A stretch of 64,000 bases of DNA, taken from CAYLPU01 sp964385635. GTDB lineage: Bacteria > Chloroflexota > Anaerolineae > B4-G1. Positions 40,334-48,196 of this stretch are shown here, in pieces. Below the pieces are notes generated by a model. That model saw only the letters and a program-made list of their open reading frames with translations, was not told where the DNA came from and did not search any database. A program made the position numbers and the translations under genes. The stretch's first letter is position 1. Each line of letters opens with the position of its first letter. The stretch lies in contig CAYLPU010000013.1 of NCBI GenBank assembly GCA_964385635.1, positions 1 to 64,000 on the forward strand, given 5' to 3'.

Positions 40334-40552
40334 TCAGTTCCGCGGTCGAGACGACGCTGTCAGTGCGGAATCCACAGGCATCTTGTAGGTCTCCAGAAAG
40401 GACAGGAAATCGGACAGTAAGATGCGGTGGTGACCGCCTGGTGTGGTGTAAGCCTTGAGTTTGTCTTTTTTGATCCAGTTGACGATGGTTGCCTGGGAGA
40501 CGTGACAATACCTGGCAGCCTGTCCAGTGGTCAGGAGTTTGATCTCAGACAT
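40334..40552 (-). CDS. excisionase/BldC-like helix-turn-helix protein
   Basis: A 72-residue MerR-superfamily HTH_17 protein: LLTTGQAARYCHVSQATIVN is the recognition region, followed by WIKKDKLKAYTTPGGHHRIL, the winged part. Such proteins are often encoded just before, or fused to, receiver domains. The C-terminal tail LTASSRPRN looks unnatural. The alternate frame after about 40375 encodes a helical tail (STAELRTLLELRLNSVRGKQ) that ends in ATGA on the receiver start, so a frameshift is possible. GGAGGT precedes ATG, and a consensus promoter is at 40640-40668. Confidence 0.85.
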   Translation of the reverse strand: MSEIKLLTTGQAARYCHVSQATIVNWIKKDKLKAYTTPGGHHRILLSDFLSFLETYKMPVDSALTASSRPRN

Positions 40553-40639
40553 CTATTGTTACCTCCTCAGCCAGATCGCTATTATGCAGGTGCACGAGGG
40601 GTTTGTGATGAACTTCACGATTGTTCTACTCTTCACTAT

Positions 40640-40668
40640 ATTATAAGATTTTTTGAAATTGCGGTCAA
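40640..40668 (-). promoter_or_regulatory. consensus promoter of the signalling operon
   Basis: Minus strand: -35 TTGACC (40668-40663), 17-bp AT-rich spacer, -10 TATAAT (40645-40640). It drives the HTH-REC-REC-(RAYT)-kinase-Hpt series. Confidence 0.85.
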
Positions 40669-40704
40669 TGGGATAAAGATACTCAGTAGTTTATGGTAGT
40701 GGGC

Positions 40705-40722
40705 TGGTGATGGGCATCACCA
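40705..40722. promoter_or_regulatory. perfect dyad between the signalling operon and uvrB
   Basis: TGGTGATG-GG-CATCACCA, an 18-bp perfect inverted repeat upstream of both divergent transcription units; a possible operator. Confidence 0.4.
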
Positions 40723-40765
40723 TTCAGCCGCTCCATCAAACCTGGCGCACTGTCCCGACCTGATG

Positions 40766-40780
40766 TATAATCGAACGTTC
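40766..40780 (+). promoter_or_regulatory. uvrB -10 element with adjacent GAACGTTC palindrome
   Basis: TATAAT (40766-40771) is followed directly by CGAACGTTC. GAAC/GTTC half-sites are typical of LexA boxes, but here the usual 4-nt gap is missing. SOS control is possible, not shown. Confidence 0.4.
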
Positions 40781-40794
40781 TACAGGAGAGCAAC

Positions 40795-42837
40795 ATGCCC
40801 AGGTTCCAACTCGTCTCCGAGTTTCAGCCTACCGGCGACCAGCCGGAGGCCATCGCGCAACTGGTCGAGGGCATCAAGAAGGGGTACAAACACCAGACGT
40901 TGCTGGGAGCGACAGGCACAGGAAAGACCTACGTCGTGTCGAGAGTCATCGAACAGGTGCAGAAGTCTACGCTCGTCATTGTTCACAACAAGACCCTCGC
41001 TGCTCAACTCTACGCCGAGTTCCACGAGTTCTTTCCCCACAATGCTGTCGAGTACTTCGTGTCGTACTACGACTATTACCAACCGGAGGCCTACCTGCCC
41101 AGGTATGACCTGTACATTGAGAAGGACGCCGGCATCAACGAGGAGATTGACCGGTTGCGCCTGGCCGCCACGACCTCCCTTTTCTCTCGCCGCGATTGCA
41201 TAATCGTCGCCTCCGTCTCCTGCATCTACGCCATCGGCGATCCCCAGGAGTGGGGGCGGGTCGTGGTCAAACTGGCGCGGGGAGAGCACCACCGCCGCGA
41301 CGGGCTCCTTCGCCACCTGGTCAGCATCTATTACGAGCGGAACGACTTCCAGTTGAAGCGCGGAGCCTTCCGCGTGCGGGGCGACACGCTGGAAGTGGTG
41401 CCGGCCTACGGTGAGATCGCCTACCGCGTCGGCTTCTGGGGGGATGAGATTGAGCGCATCACAGAGGTTGACCCCCTCACCGGTGAAGTGCTGGCGGAAT
41501 TGGACGAGGTGCAGATCTTTCCTGCCAGGCACTTCATCACTCCGGAGGAGAAGCGGGAACAGGCACTGGCCGACATTGAGGCCGAACTGGAGGCGCGGTT
41601 GGCCGAACTGAAGGCGGAGGGGAAACTTCTGGAGGCCCAGCGGTTGGAGCAGCGTACCCGGTACGATATCGAGATGATCCGCGAGATTGGCTATTGCCCC
41701 GGCATTGAGAACTACTCGCGCCACCTGCAGCAACGGCCACCCGGATCGCCCCCGTGGACGCTGATGGACTACTTCCCGGCCGACTACCTGCTCGTCGCGG
41801 ACGAGTCGCACATGACGATCCCGCAGGTACGGGGCATGTACCACGGCGACCGCAGCCGCAAGGGGGTGCTGGTCGAGTACGGCTTCCGCCTCCCCTCGGC
41901 GCTGGACAACCGGCCCCTCGACTTCGGGGAGTTCGAAGCCCGCGTCAACCAGATCTTCTACACCTCCGCCACCCCTGGCCCCTACGAACTGGAGAGAAGC
42001 CAGCAGGTGGTGCAGCAGATCATCCGCCCCACCGGCATCGTGGACCCCCAGATCATCGTCAAGCCGGTGAAGGGGCAGGTGGACGATTTAGTAGGGCAGA
42101 TCAACGAGCGGGTGGCGCGGGGCGAGCGCGTGCTGGTCACCACGCTGACTAAGCGTATGGCCGAGGACCTGGCCGGCTATTTGCGTGAACTGGACATCAA
42201 AGTGCATTACTTGCACAGCGAGGTCCAGACCCTCGAGCGGGTTGAGATCCTGCGGGACCTGCGGCTGGGGGTGTACGACGTGGTGGTGGGGATCAACTTG
42301 CTGCGGGAGGGGCTGGACCTGCCGGAGGTGAGTCTGGTGGCGATCCTGGACGCCGACAAGGCGGGCTTCTTACGGTCAGACACCGCCCTCATCCAGACCA
42401 CCGGCCGGGCCGCACGGCACGTCAACGGCACCGCCATCATGTACGCCGACCGGATCACGGACTCGATGAAACGGGCCATCGAGGAGACGGATCGGCGGCG
42501 GAAGATTCAGGTGGCGTACAACGAAGAACATAGTATCGTGCCTGCCACCATTGTCAAGGAAGTTCGCGACCTGACCGCCCGGGTGCGCAGACAGACTGTC
42601 CCCGACCGCGAACCAGGGCTGGCCCTGGCGCAGTTGCCCCGGGATGAACTGGCCCGCCTGATCCGGGAGTTGGAAAAGCAGATGAAGGCGGCCGCGCGAG
42701 ACCTGGAGTTCGAGAAGGCGGCCCTCCTCCGGGACCAGGTCTTCGAACTGCGGGCGGTGCTGGTCGAGAAGGAGGAGGCGGAGATGCCAGCCTGGGAGCG
42801 AGAGCGGCGCAGGGCTCGGCTGGCAATCGAGGAGTAG
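40795..42837 (+). CDS. uvrB: excinuclease ABC subunit B
   Basis: A 680-residue DNA damage-verification helicase of nucleotide excision repair. Walker A GATGTGKT is near residue 40, the damage-recognition beta-hairpin YYDYYQPEAYLP is near 96-107, and DESHMTIPQ marks the helicase. GVYDVVVGINLLREGLDLPE and QTTGRAARH are motifs V and VI, and the C-terminal UVR motif (about 625-665) contacts UvrC. The length is normal. AGGAGAG precedes ATG. The ATP-cone kinase gene follows 17 bp later, in the same transcript. Confidence 0.98.
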   Translation: MPRFQLVSEFQPTGDQPEAIAQLVEGIKKGYKHQTLLGATGTGKTYVVSRVIEQVQKSTLVIVHNKTLAAQLYAEFHEFFPHNAVEYFVSYYDYYQPEAYLPRYDLYIEKDAGINEEIDRLRLAATTSLFSRRDCIIVASVSCIYAIGDPQEWGRVVVKLARGEHHRRDGLLRHLVSIYYERNDFQLKRGAFRVRGDTLEVVPAYGEIAYRVGFWGDEIERITEVDPLTGEVLAELDEVQIFPARHFITPEEKREQALADIEAELEARLAELKAEGKLLEAQRLEQRTRYDIEMIREIGYCPGIENYSRHLQQRPPGSPPWTLMDYFPADYLLVADESHMTIPQVRGMYHGDRSRKGVLVEYGFRLPSALDNRPLDFGEFEARVNQIFYTSATPGPYELERSQQVVQQIIRPTGIVDPQIIVKPVKGQVDDLVGQINERVARGERVLVTTLTKRMAEDLAGYLRELDIKVHYLHSEVQTLERVEILRDLRLGVYDVVVGINLLREGLDLPEVSLVAILDADKAGFLRSDTALIQTTGRAARHVNGTAIMYADRITDSMKRAIEETDRRRKIQVAYNEEHSIVPATIVKEVRDLTARVRRQTVPDREPGLALAQLPRDELARLIRELEKQMKAAARDLEFEKAALLRDQVFELRAVLVEKEEAEMPAWERERRRARLAIEE

Positions 42838-42854
42838 GCTGGAGGAGGAACGAT

Positions 42855-44195
42855 ATGGCGAAGATAACACGCGTGGTCAAGCGAACGGGTGCCGTAGTAC
42901 CTTTCAACAAGGAACGCATCACCAACGCCATCTACCGGGCGGCGGTGGCCGTGGGCGGGCGCGATCGCGCCATCGCGGAGGGGTTGTCAGACCAGGCCGT
43001 GGCTATGCTGGAGGAGACCACGCTGCCTGACCATATCCCCACCATTGAGGAGATCCAGGACATCGTTGAGAAGGTGCTGATTGAGAACGGTCACGCCAAG
43101 ACGTCCAAGGCGTATATCCTCTACCGCGACGAACGAGCCCGCCGCCGGCGTGAGCGGGCCAGACGCTCGGCCCATCCCTCCGAGAACATCCCCTGGCACA
43201 AGATGTGGGAGGTTCTGGACTGGGCCGTGGACCACGACCTTCACACGGTCGAACGCTTGAACGCGCGCATCGCGCGCGGAGAGTTCCCTCAGATTGTGCG
43301 GGAGACCGACCGGGCCTATACTGAGGACATCACGACCGCTTCCGAGATCATCAGGGAGCGTCGGGACCAGGTGAAGATCGTCGTCGTCGCCGGGCCTTCC
43401 TCCTCCGGCAAGACGACCACGACCGTCAAACTCAGCCACCTGTTGAAGAAGATGGGGCTCAACCTGGTTCCGCTCACCGTTGACAATTACTTCTTCGACC
43501 TGGAACTCCACCCCAGGGACGAGTTCGGCGATTATGACTTCGAGACGCCCCAGGCCCTCGATCTGGAACTTATCGACGAGCACCTGGTGCGCTTGATCGC
43601 CGGGGAGGAGGTACGGGTTCCCTTCTACGAATTCAAGACCGGCAGGCGACACGACGACCATACCCCGATGCAGATCGGGCCGGATGACGTTATCCTCATT
43701 GACAGCCTGCATGGCCTGTACGCTAGTATGACGCGCTCCATTGACGACGAACTGAAGTTCAAACTGTACATTGAGACCTTGCTGCAGATGAAAAGTTCCG
43801 ATGGAAGGTTCGTGCGCTGGACGGACCTGCGGTTGATGCGCCGCATGGTGCGCGATGCCGTTCACCGTGCCTACGATCCCCAGCAGACGTTGGAACACTG
43901 GCACTATGTTCGCAAGAGCGAGATGCGCAACATCATCCCCTACATCAACACGACCGACTACATCGTCAACAGCGGCCTGCCGTATGAACTGCCCATCATG
44001 AGGGCCAGGCTGTTCGGCCGCTTCGAGAAGTGGGCCGGACAGTACAAGGACGATCCGCTGCGGGAGGACGCGCGTGTGCGCGCCGGGCGCGTGTACCGCC
44101 TCCTGAAGTCTATCACCCCGGTCGAGGACGACTCAGCCATACCGCCCGACTCGCTCCTGCGGGAGTTCATCGGCGGTAGTTGCTACGAATATTGA
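42855..44195 (+). CDS. ATP-cone domain fused to a uridine kinase/phosphoribulokinase-like kinase
   Basis: A 446-residue fusion. Residues 4-93 are an ATP-cone (ITRVVKRTGAVVPFNKERIT; GHAKTSKAYILYR), the allosteric nucleotide-sensing module of NrdR and ribonucleotide reductases. Residues about 170-400 are a P-loop nucleoside kinase: GPSSSGKTTTT (180-190), LTVDNYFFD (substrate Asp), VILIDSLHGL (Walker B) and RRMVRDAVHR (lid). An Arg-rich linker (91-105) joins them. It may phosphorylate uridine/cytidine or a related sugar, with feedback by ATP/dATP binding to the cone. GGAGGAGG precedes the ATG. A link with uvrB through nucleotide supply is inference. Confidence 0.85.
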   Translation: MAKITRVVKRTGAVVPFNKERITNAIYRAAVAVGGRDRAIAEGLSDQAVAMLEETTLPDHIPTIEEIQDIVEKVLIENGHAKTSKAYILYRDERARRRRERARRSAHPSENIPWHKMWEVLDWAVDHDLHTVERLNARIARGEFPQIVRETDRAYTEDITTASEIIRERRDQVKIVVVAGPSSSGKTTTTVKLSHLLKKMGLNLVPLTVDNYFFDLELHPRDEFGDYDFETPQALDLELIDEHLVRLIAGEEVRVPFYEFKTGRRHDDHTPMQIGPDDVILIDSLHGLYASMTRSIDDELKFKLYIETLLQMKSSDGRFVRWTDLRLMRRMVRDAVHRAYDPQQTLEHWHYVRKSEMRNIIPYINTTDYIVNSGLPYELPIMRARLFGRFEKWAGQYKDDPLREDARVRAGRVYRLLKSITPVEDDSAIPPDSLLREFIGGSCYEY

Positions 44196-44230
44196 GACAC
44201 TACGTACCGAATATGACTACATATTTGGTG

Positions 44231-44259
44231 TTGACAAACGTCCGATAAAAGAGTATATT
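44231..44259 (+). promoter_or_regulatory. consensus promoter of the first toxin-antitoxin pair
   Basis: -35 TTGACA (44231-44236), 17-bp spacer, -10 TATATT (44254-44259), 31 nt before ATG 44291. Confidence 0.8.
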
Positions 44260-44290
44260 AGTGCCAGTTATACTCGCGATGAGGTGGATA

Positions 44291-44545
44291 ATGGCTGTGA
44301 CAATCGTACCAATCAGTGATCTCCGGCGAAATACCGCTCGTCTGCTCCAGCACGCGGGTGAGAGCGATGAGCCTGTTTACATCACTCAACACGGACGTCC
44401 CAAGGCCGTTCTCCTGGGCTACCAGGTGTATGAGCATCTGATGGCTCAGTTGGAAGATCTGGCGGACCTGGCAAGTCTTCGCGAGCGCGCCGATGAGTCG
44501 GCGCGTCCGTTCACTGAGTTCCTGCAGGAGATCAGCGAGGAATAG
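44291..44545 (+). CDS. Phd/YefM-family antitoxin
   Basis: An 84-residue antitoxin. Its N-terminal DNA-binding fold (VTIVPISDLRRNTARLLQHA; ITQHGRPKAVLLGYQVYEHL) is typical of the family. The acidic C-terminal helix (about 55-84) should wrap the toxin. ATG 44291 follows GAGGTGG by 3-4 nt; an upstream start near 44261 would place it on the promoter. The toxin gene starts 2 bp after its stop. It probably represses the promoter at 44231-44259 together with the toxin. Confidence 0.9.
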   Translation: MAVTIVPISDLRRNTARLLQHAGESDEPVYITQHGRPKAVLLGYQVYEHLMAQLEDLADLASLRERADESARPFTEFLQEISEE

Positions 44546-44547
44546 CG

Positions 44548-44811
44548 TTGGCGTACGAGGTCCTGATCAAGGCGTCGGCGGAAAGGGACATCCGTCGCCT
44601 CCCTCACGATGTGCGTGAGCGGGTGGCATCTGCTATCCTGGCATTGCAAGAGGACCCCCGTCCGCCGGGTGTTCGCAAACTCAAGGGCAGGGGTGAGGAG
44701 GGTTGGCGCATCCGAGTGGGCAGCTATCGCGTGGTGTACAAGATTGACGACAGCCTGCGCCAGGTGACGATCTACTGGGTGCGACACCGTCGTGATGTCT
44801 ACCGATTTTAG
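44548..44811 (+). CDS. RelE/ParE-family toxin
   Basis: An 87-residue toxin beginning with TTG 44548 (GAGGAA upstream), 2 bp after the antitoxin. Family features: N-terminal YEVLIKASAERDIRRLP, the basic loop KLKGRGEEGWRIRVGSYRVVY, and the end VTIYWVRHRRDVYR with Arg/Tyr residues used by RelE for ribosome-dependent mRNA cleavage. RelE-type activity is likely, but a ParE-type gyrase target cannot be excluded. The rare start codon may keep toxin output below antitoxin output. Confidence 0.9.
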   Translation: MAYEVLIKASAERDIRRLPHDVRERVASAILALQEDPRPPGVRKLKGRGEEGWRIRVGSYRVVYKIDDSLRQVTIYWVRHRRDVYRF

Positions 44812-44935
44812 CGCAACGTTGGTGTACGCGGAGATGTGCTCGATGAAAACGGCAAAGCAGGTTGTAGGATGATGGGGCTATGATCCACGGCGCCGGCTCC
44901 CGTCCGGAGCGGCCTTACATCGTCTCCACATTGTG

Positions 44936-44970
44936 CCGCCACCGGGCAAGCCGGTGGCGGTTGTTGTTAA
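44936..44970 (+). terminator. terminator hairpin between the two toxin-antitoxin loci
   Basis: A 10-bp perfect stem CCGCCACCGG / CCGGTGGCGG with loop GCAAG, followed by TTGTTGTTAA. Confidence 0.75.
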
Positions 44971-44994
44971 GGTTCCAGAGATTGCAGTACGCAG

Positions 44995-45192
44995 ATGCTG
45001 ACCCCAGATTCCCCAACTGAGGAGAACAGAATCGCACAGTTGGAAAACGACCTAAAGCAAAAAGATAGGTTAGTTGCTGATCTCACGAGGCAAGTCGCTG
45101 AACTTCAAATCTGGCGTGGCTTGACGGCCCTCCCAGAGCATGATACAATGTGGCCACAACGTGCGGCTACATTTCTGAAAGGTGGAGCAGCG
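44995..45192 (+). pseudogene. in-frame coiled-coil remnant upstream of the second antitoxin
   Basis: The frame of the second antitoxin stays open upstream to ATG 44995 and encodes a heptad-rich coiled coil (ENRIAQLENDLKQKDRLVAD). The true antitoxin promoter and ribosome site lie inside this stretch, so it is probably a leftover of another gene. Coiled coils like this occur at the N-terminus of some transposases. No ribosome site precedes 44995. Confidence 0.35.
45121..45149 (+). promoter_or_regulatory. consensus promoter of the second toxin-antitoxin pair
   Basis: -35 TTGACG (45121-45126), 17-bp spacer, extended -10 TGA-TACAAT (45144-45149), 43 nt before ATG 45193. Confidence 0.8.
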
Positions 45193-45438
45193 ATGGCAGA
45201 GATCGGTGTTCGTGAACTGAAGAACCGCACCAGCGAGATCGTCCGGGCGGTGCGGGAGGAGCGCGTCGAATACGTCGTCACCTACCGGGGGCAGCCGGTG
45301 GCCCGCCTCGTTCCTGTCGTTGACGCAGATAGTGACGAACGGGCTTGGCATGAACTCGAACGGCTGAGCCAGGAAATCAGCGCACAGTGGCAGTCAGACA
45401 AGTCGGCGGTCGAACTCCTGAGCGAGATGCGGCGGTGA
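45193..45438 (+). CDS. Phd/YefM-type antitoxin of a VapBC pair
   Basis: An 81-residue protein from ATG 45193, supported by AGGTGGAG upstream and the promoter at 45121-45149. The fold MAEIGVRELKNRTSEIVRAV followed by YVVTYRGQPVARLVPV is a classic Phd/YefM N-terminus; the C-terminal half is charged and helical. It lies 4 bp before the PIN-domain toxin, which it should neutralise and co-repress with. Confidence 0.9.
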   Translation: MAEIGVRELKNRTSEIVRAVREERVEYVVTYRGQPVARLVPVVDADSDERAWHELERLSQEISAQWQSDKSAVELLSEMRR

Positions 45439-45442
45439 ACCG

Positions 45443-45877
45443 ATGCTCCTCCTCGTAATTGACGCCAGCGTATACGTAAGCCGTCTGCACCAGCACGAGA
45501 CACATCACCTCGAAAGTGTGCGCCTGCTTGATGCTGTGGCAGCCCACAGGGTGACTGTCCTATGCCCGGAGATTCTGGTGCCAGAGGTCGCGGCTGCCAT
45601 CGCACGGGGTCTGGATAGCACGGAGTTTGCTTATCGCGCAGCCGCTCACTTGCGGAAACTGCCGGGCCACCGGTTCGTCGCCGTGGATCGGGTGCTGAGT
45701 GGCCTCGCGGGCCGGCTGGCTGCTGAGTGTCGCCTGCGCGGTTGCGACGCGATCTACGCAGCGCTGGCGCAGCGGGAAGGGGCTCGTCTGATCACGTGGG
45801 ATAAGCAGCAGCGAGACAGGGCAGCGGATGTAGTCGAGACATTGACGCCGGCAGAGGCATTGGCTGTGCTGAAGTAG
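45443..45877 (+). CDS. vapC: PIN-domain ribonuclease toxin (VapC family)
   Basis: A 144-residue RNase. The four acidic active-site residues are visible: D7 (LVIDASVYVS), E48 (LVPEVAAAI), D102 (GCDAIYAALA) and D120 (ITWDKQQ). VapC toxins cleave tRNA or rRNA when freed from the antitoxin. It is directly downstream of the Phd-type antitoxin and so forms a complete type II module. Confidence 0.92.
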   Translation: MLLLVIDASVYVSRLHQHETHHLESVRLLDAVAAHRVTVLCPEILVPEVAAAIARGLDSTEFAYRAAAHLRKLPGHRFVAVDRVLSGLAGRLAAECRLRGCDAIYAALAQREGARLITWDKQQRDRAADVVETLTPAEALAVLK

Positions 45878-45900
45878 GCACTCCGATTGGAGAAGAAGTG

Positions 45901-47019
45901 ATGATGTGGGCAGAACAAGAGCAAAAGCGGGTTGATACCTGCGACGTGGTCGTCGTCGGGGCGGGGCTGGTGGGCGCGGTAGTAGCGTCGCGCCTGGCTC
46001 GCGAGGGGTTCGATACGGCGGTATTGGAGGCCCAGAGCGTGGCGGGCGGCGCGACCGGGCGCAGCGCCGGGATGGTGCTCACCGGACTGGCCGGCCATTA
46101 CAACTGGGCCATCTCTGCTTATGGCCGTCAGGAGGCGCAGGAGGTCTGGGCGCTCACCGTCGAAGGACGAGAGTGGCTGGTCGAGACCGCTGAGCGGTTG
46201 GAGGTACCCGTCGAACACACCGGTAGCCTCGCGCTGGCTGTCGAGGAGACCGAGGTGGATGCGCTGAGGGAATCGGCGGAACTGCTGCGCGAGGACGGCT
46301 TTGACGCCTGGTTCGGCCCCAGCGATCCCCTGGGCCGGGACTTCCGCGCTGCCCTGCGCCAGCCCGACGATGTGACGGTGGACGCCGCCGCGCTGACCCG
46401 GGCATTGCTGACCGCTGGCGACGTGACCGTCCACGAAGGGACCGAGGTCTACCATCTGGAGCCGGAGAGAGACGACGTGCGCGTCTGGGCGCGAGGCCGC
46501 ACCGTGCTCTGCGGCGGTGTTGTGCTGGCGATTAACGGTTATGCCTCGCTGCTTGATCACTACTTCACCGATAAAGTCGCTCCCACCCGCAGCCTCGTTC
46601 TTGCCACCGATCCGTTGGACGAGGTGGTGCTGGAACAGCCCTGCTGTGCCGACTACGGGTATGAATACTGCCGCCAGTTGGCCGACCGCCGGTTGTTGTT
46701 GGGCGGTTGGCGGCGCGCGCGCCCCCAGACGCAAGAGGCCGAAATGGGCGACGTGGTGCGGGATGGGCTGCTTCGCTTCGCATTGCGCCACTTTCCCGAG
46801 ATAGAGAGGCATGGCGTCAGCCGCTGGTCTGGGGTAATGGGCTTCACCCCCGATGGGCTGCCGCTGGTGGGCCAGTTGCCTGGCCTGCCGCAGGTGTACT
46901 TCGCGGTGGGGTTCGGGGGCCGGGGACTGGCCTGGGCCTTCGTCGTCGCCCAGCGGTTGGTGGAGTTGATGCTGCACGATACCTCCCCAGGAGTCCTCTC
47001 GGCCGCGCGGCTGGGCTGA
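45901..47019 (+). CDS. FAD-dependent amine/D-amino acid oxidoreductase (DAO family)
   Basis: A flavoprotein of 372 residues from ATG 45901 (a GTG at 45898 is in frame; GGAGAAGAAG precedes both). The N-terminal dinucleotide fold CDVVVVGAGLVGAVVASRLA binds FAD, with E at the end of the second strand (AVLEAQSVAGGATGRSAGM). The C-terminal FAD contact is GFTPDGLPLVGQLPG followed by FAVGFGGRGLAWAF. It resembles glycine oxidase, sarcosine oxidase or gamma-glutamylputrescine oxidase. The amine substrate is not determined. The next gene starts 4 bp after its stop, so the two share a transcript. Confidence 0.88.
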   Translation: MMWAEQEQKRVDTCDVVVVGAGLVGAVVASRLAREGFDTAVLEAQSVAGGATGRSAGMVLTGLAGHYNWAISAYGRQEAQEVWALTVEGREWLVETAERLEVPVEHTGSLALAVEETEVDALRESAELLREDGFDAWFGPSDPLGRDFRAALRQPDDVTVDAAALTRALLTAGDVTVHEGTEVYHLEPERDDVRVWARGRTVLCGGVVLAINGYASLLDHYFTDKVAPTRSLVLATDPLDEVVLEQPCCADYGYEYCRQLADRRLLLGGWRRARPQTQEAEMGDVVRDGLLRFALRHFPEIERHGVSRWSGVMGFTPDGLPLVGQLPGLPQVYFAVGFGGRGLAWAFVVAQRLVELMLHDTSPGVLSAARLG

Positions 47020-47023
47020 CCCG

Positions 47024-48196
47024 ATGGGCAACTTAGAGACGATTGTCGCGATCACCAGCGTAAGCCGCAAGCACTGGCAGGAGTTCAGCGTCACCTCACC
47101 GGGTGGGGTGAACTTCGCTGGCTACCTCTGCCGCCAGGAGAGTGAGAGGCTGGGGACGCTGGCTCTCACCCAGGTCGAGGGCCGGGAGCGGCTGGAGTTC
47201 ATCGCCGGTATGCCCAAGATCCCCTACCCCTACCAGCGCGACCGCCACGGCCAGGTGCAACTGGTCATTCCCATCCCCCGGCGGGCTACCGACGCCCGTT
47301 TCACGCTCAAACTGGACGGCACGTGTTTACTGTTCTACCCCCTGCGCGACGAAGAGGGGGGTGTGCTGGAGGTCATCCCCCGCACGCGCCTGACGCCGGT
47401 GCTCAAGCCGAGCCGCTGGGGGGACTGGAACGCGCTCCTCGACGAGGCACTGCCCGACCGCACGCCGGTCGAGCGAGCGGTGCGGGAACAGGGTGTCACG
47501 TTGGCCTTCGAATTGTGGGGCTATCGCAATCCCCACCTGGTCTCCTACGACAGACCTCTGGCGCTGACGCTGCACACGGGCATCCGTCACCGGCGGTTGC
47601 TGGCCTTCCCCCGCCTGGAACAGATCGCCCGCCGTTACGACTTGCGGTTGGTTGAGTCTATCCAGGTGACCACGCCCGACGCAGAGGGGCTGGCAGCGGC
47701 CTACCGGACCTGGCAGGAGAAGATAGAGGCGGCCAACGCGGCCGCGGGGGCCGACCGGTACGTGCAGGAGGGCGCGGTACTCGTCATCTCCACCGCCCGC
47801 ACCGCCCGCGCCTACAAGTGCAAGCCACCTTCTATTGAGGAGATTCACTGGCGTACCGACCAGAGCATCGGGCGGGAGGTGATCTGGCAGGCATTGCACA
47901 AGATGCGGGAGAACGGCTACGATTTCGCCGGCGGACAGGTAGAGGACCTGATCGCGGAATTGGAGAAGGATTTCCAGCGGCCCCACGTGGAGCAGCAGGA
48001 GGAACTGATCCGCCGCGTGTGGGTCGAGTACGTGGTCGAGTTGCAGAAGAAAGAGTGGCTGCGCGGCCTGGTGGAGCAATCGGGCCTCGACCTGCGCGAC
48101 ACGTCCAGCCTGATGCGCTACCTTTCACAGCACTACCCGCGTAAGGAGATGCGCTGGGTCTATAGTGCAGTGGTGGAGTTGTACGGGTTAGGCTAA
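47024..48196 (+). CDS. putative RNA/polynucleotide ligase-like nucleotidyltransferase
   Basis: A 390-residue protein carrying the motif order of covalent nucleotidyltransferases. Motif I is KLDGT (K96 would be adenylated). Motif III/IIIa-like is AFELWGYRNPH (162-171, the E of FELWG in place of FGE). A motif IV-like QEGAVLVIST lies at 248-257, and motif V is YKCKPPS (264-270, K265 and K267). The C-terminal about 110 residues are helical and charged. This layout fits the Rnl-type RNA ligase superfamily more than DNA ligases, because no OB or BRCT domain is seen. It is an unusual neighbour for an FAD oxidase. Activity and substrate are untested. Confidence 0.65.
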   Translation: MGNLETIVAITSVSRKHWQEFSVTSPGGVNFAGYLCRQESERLGTLALTQVEGRERLEFIAGMPKIPYPYQRDRHGQVQLVIPIPRRATDARFTLKLDGTCLLFYPLRDEEGGVLEVIPRTRLTPVLKPSRWGDWNALLDEALPDRTPVERAVREQGVTLAFELWGYRNPHLVSYDRPLALTLHTGIRHRRLLAFPRLEQIARRYDLRLVESIQVTTPDAEGLAAAYRTWQEKIEAANAAAGADRYVQEGAVLVISTARTARAYKCKPPSIEEIHWRTDQSIGREVIWQALHKMRENGYDFAGGQVEDLIAELEKDFQRPHVEQQEELIRRVWVEYVVELQKKEWLRGLVEQSGLDLRDTSSLMRYLSQHYPRKEMRWVYSAVVELYGLG

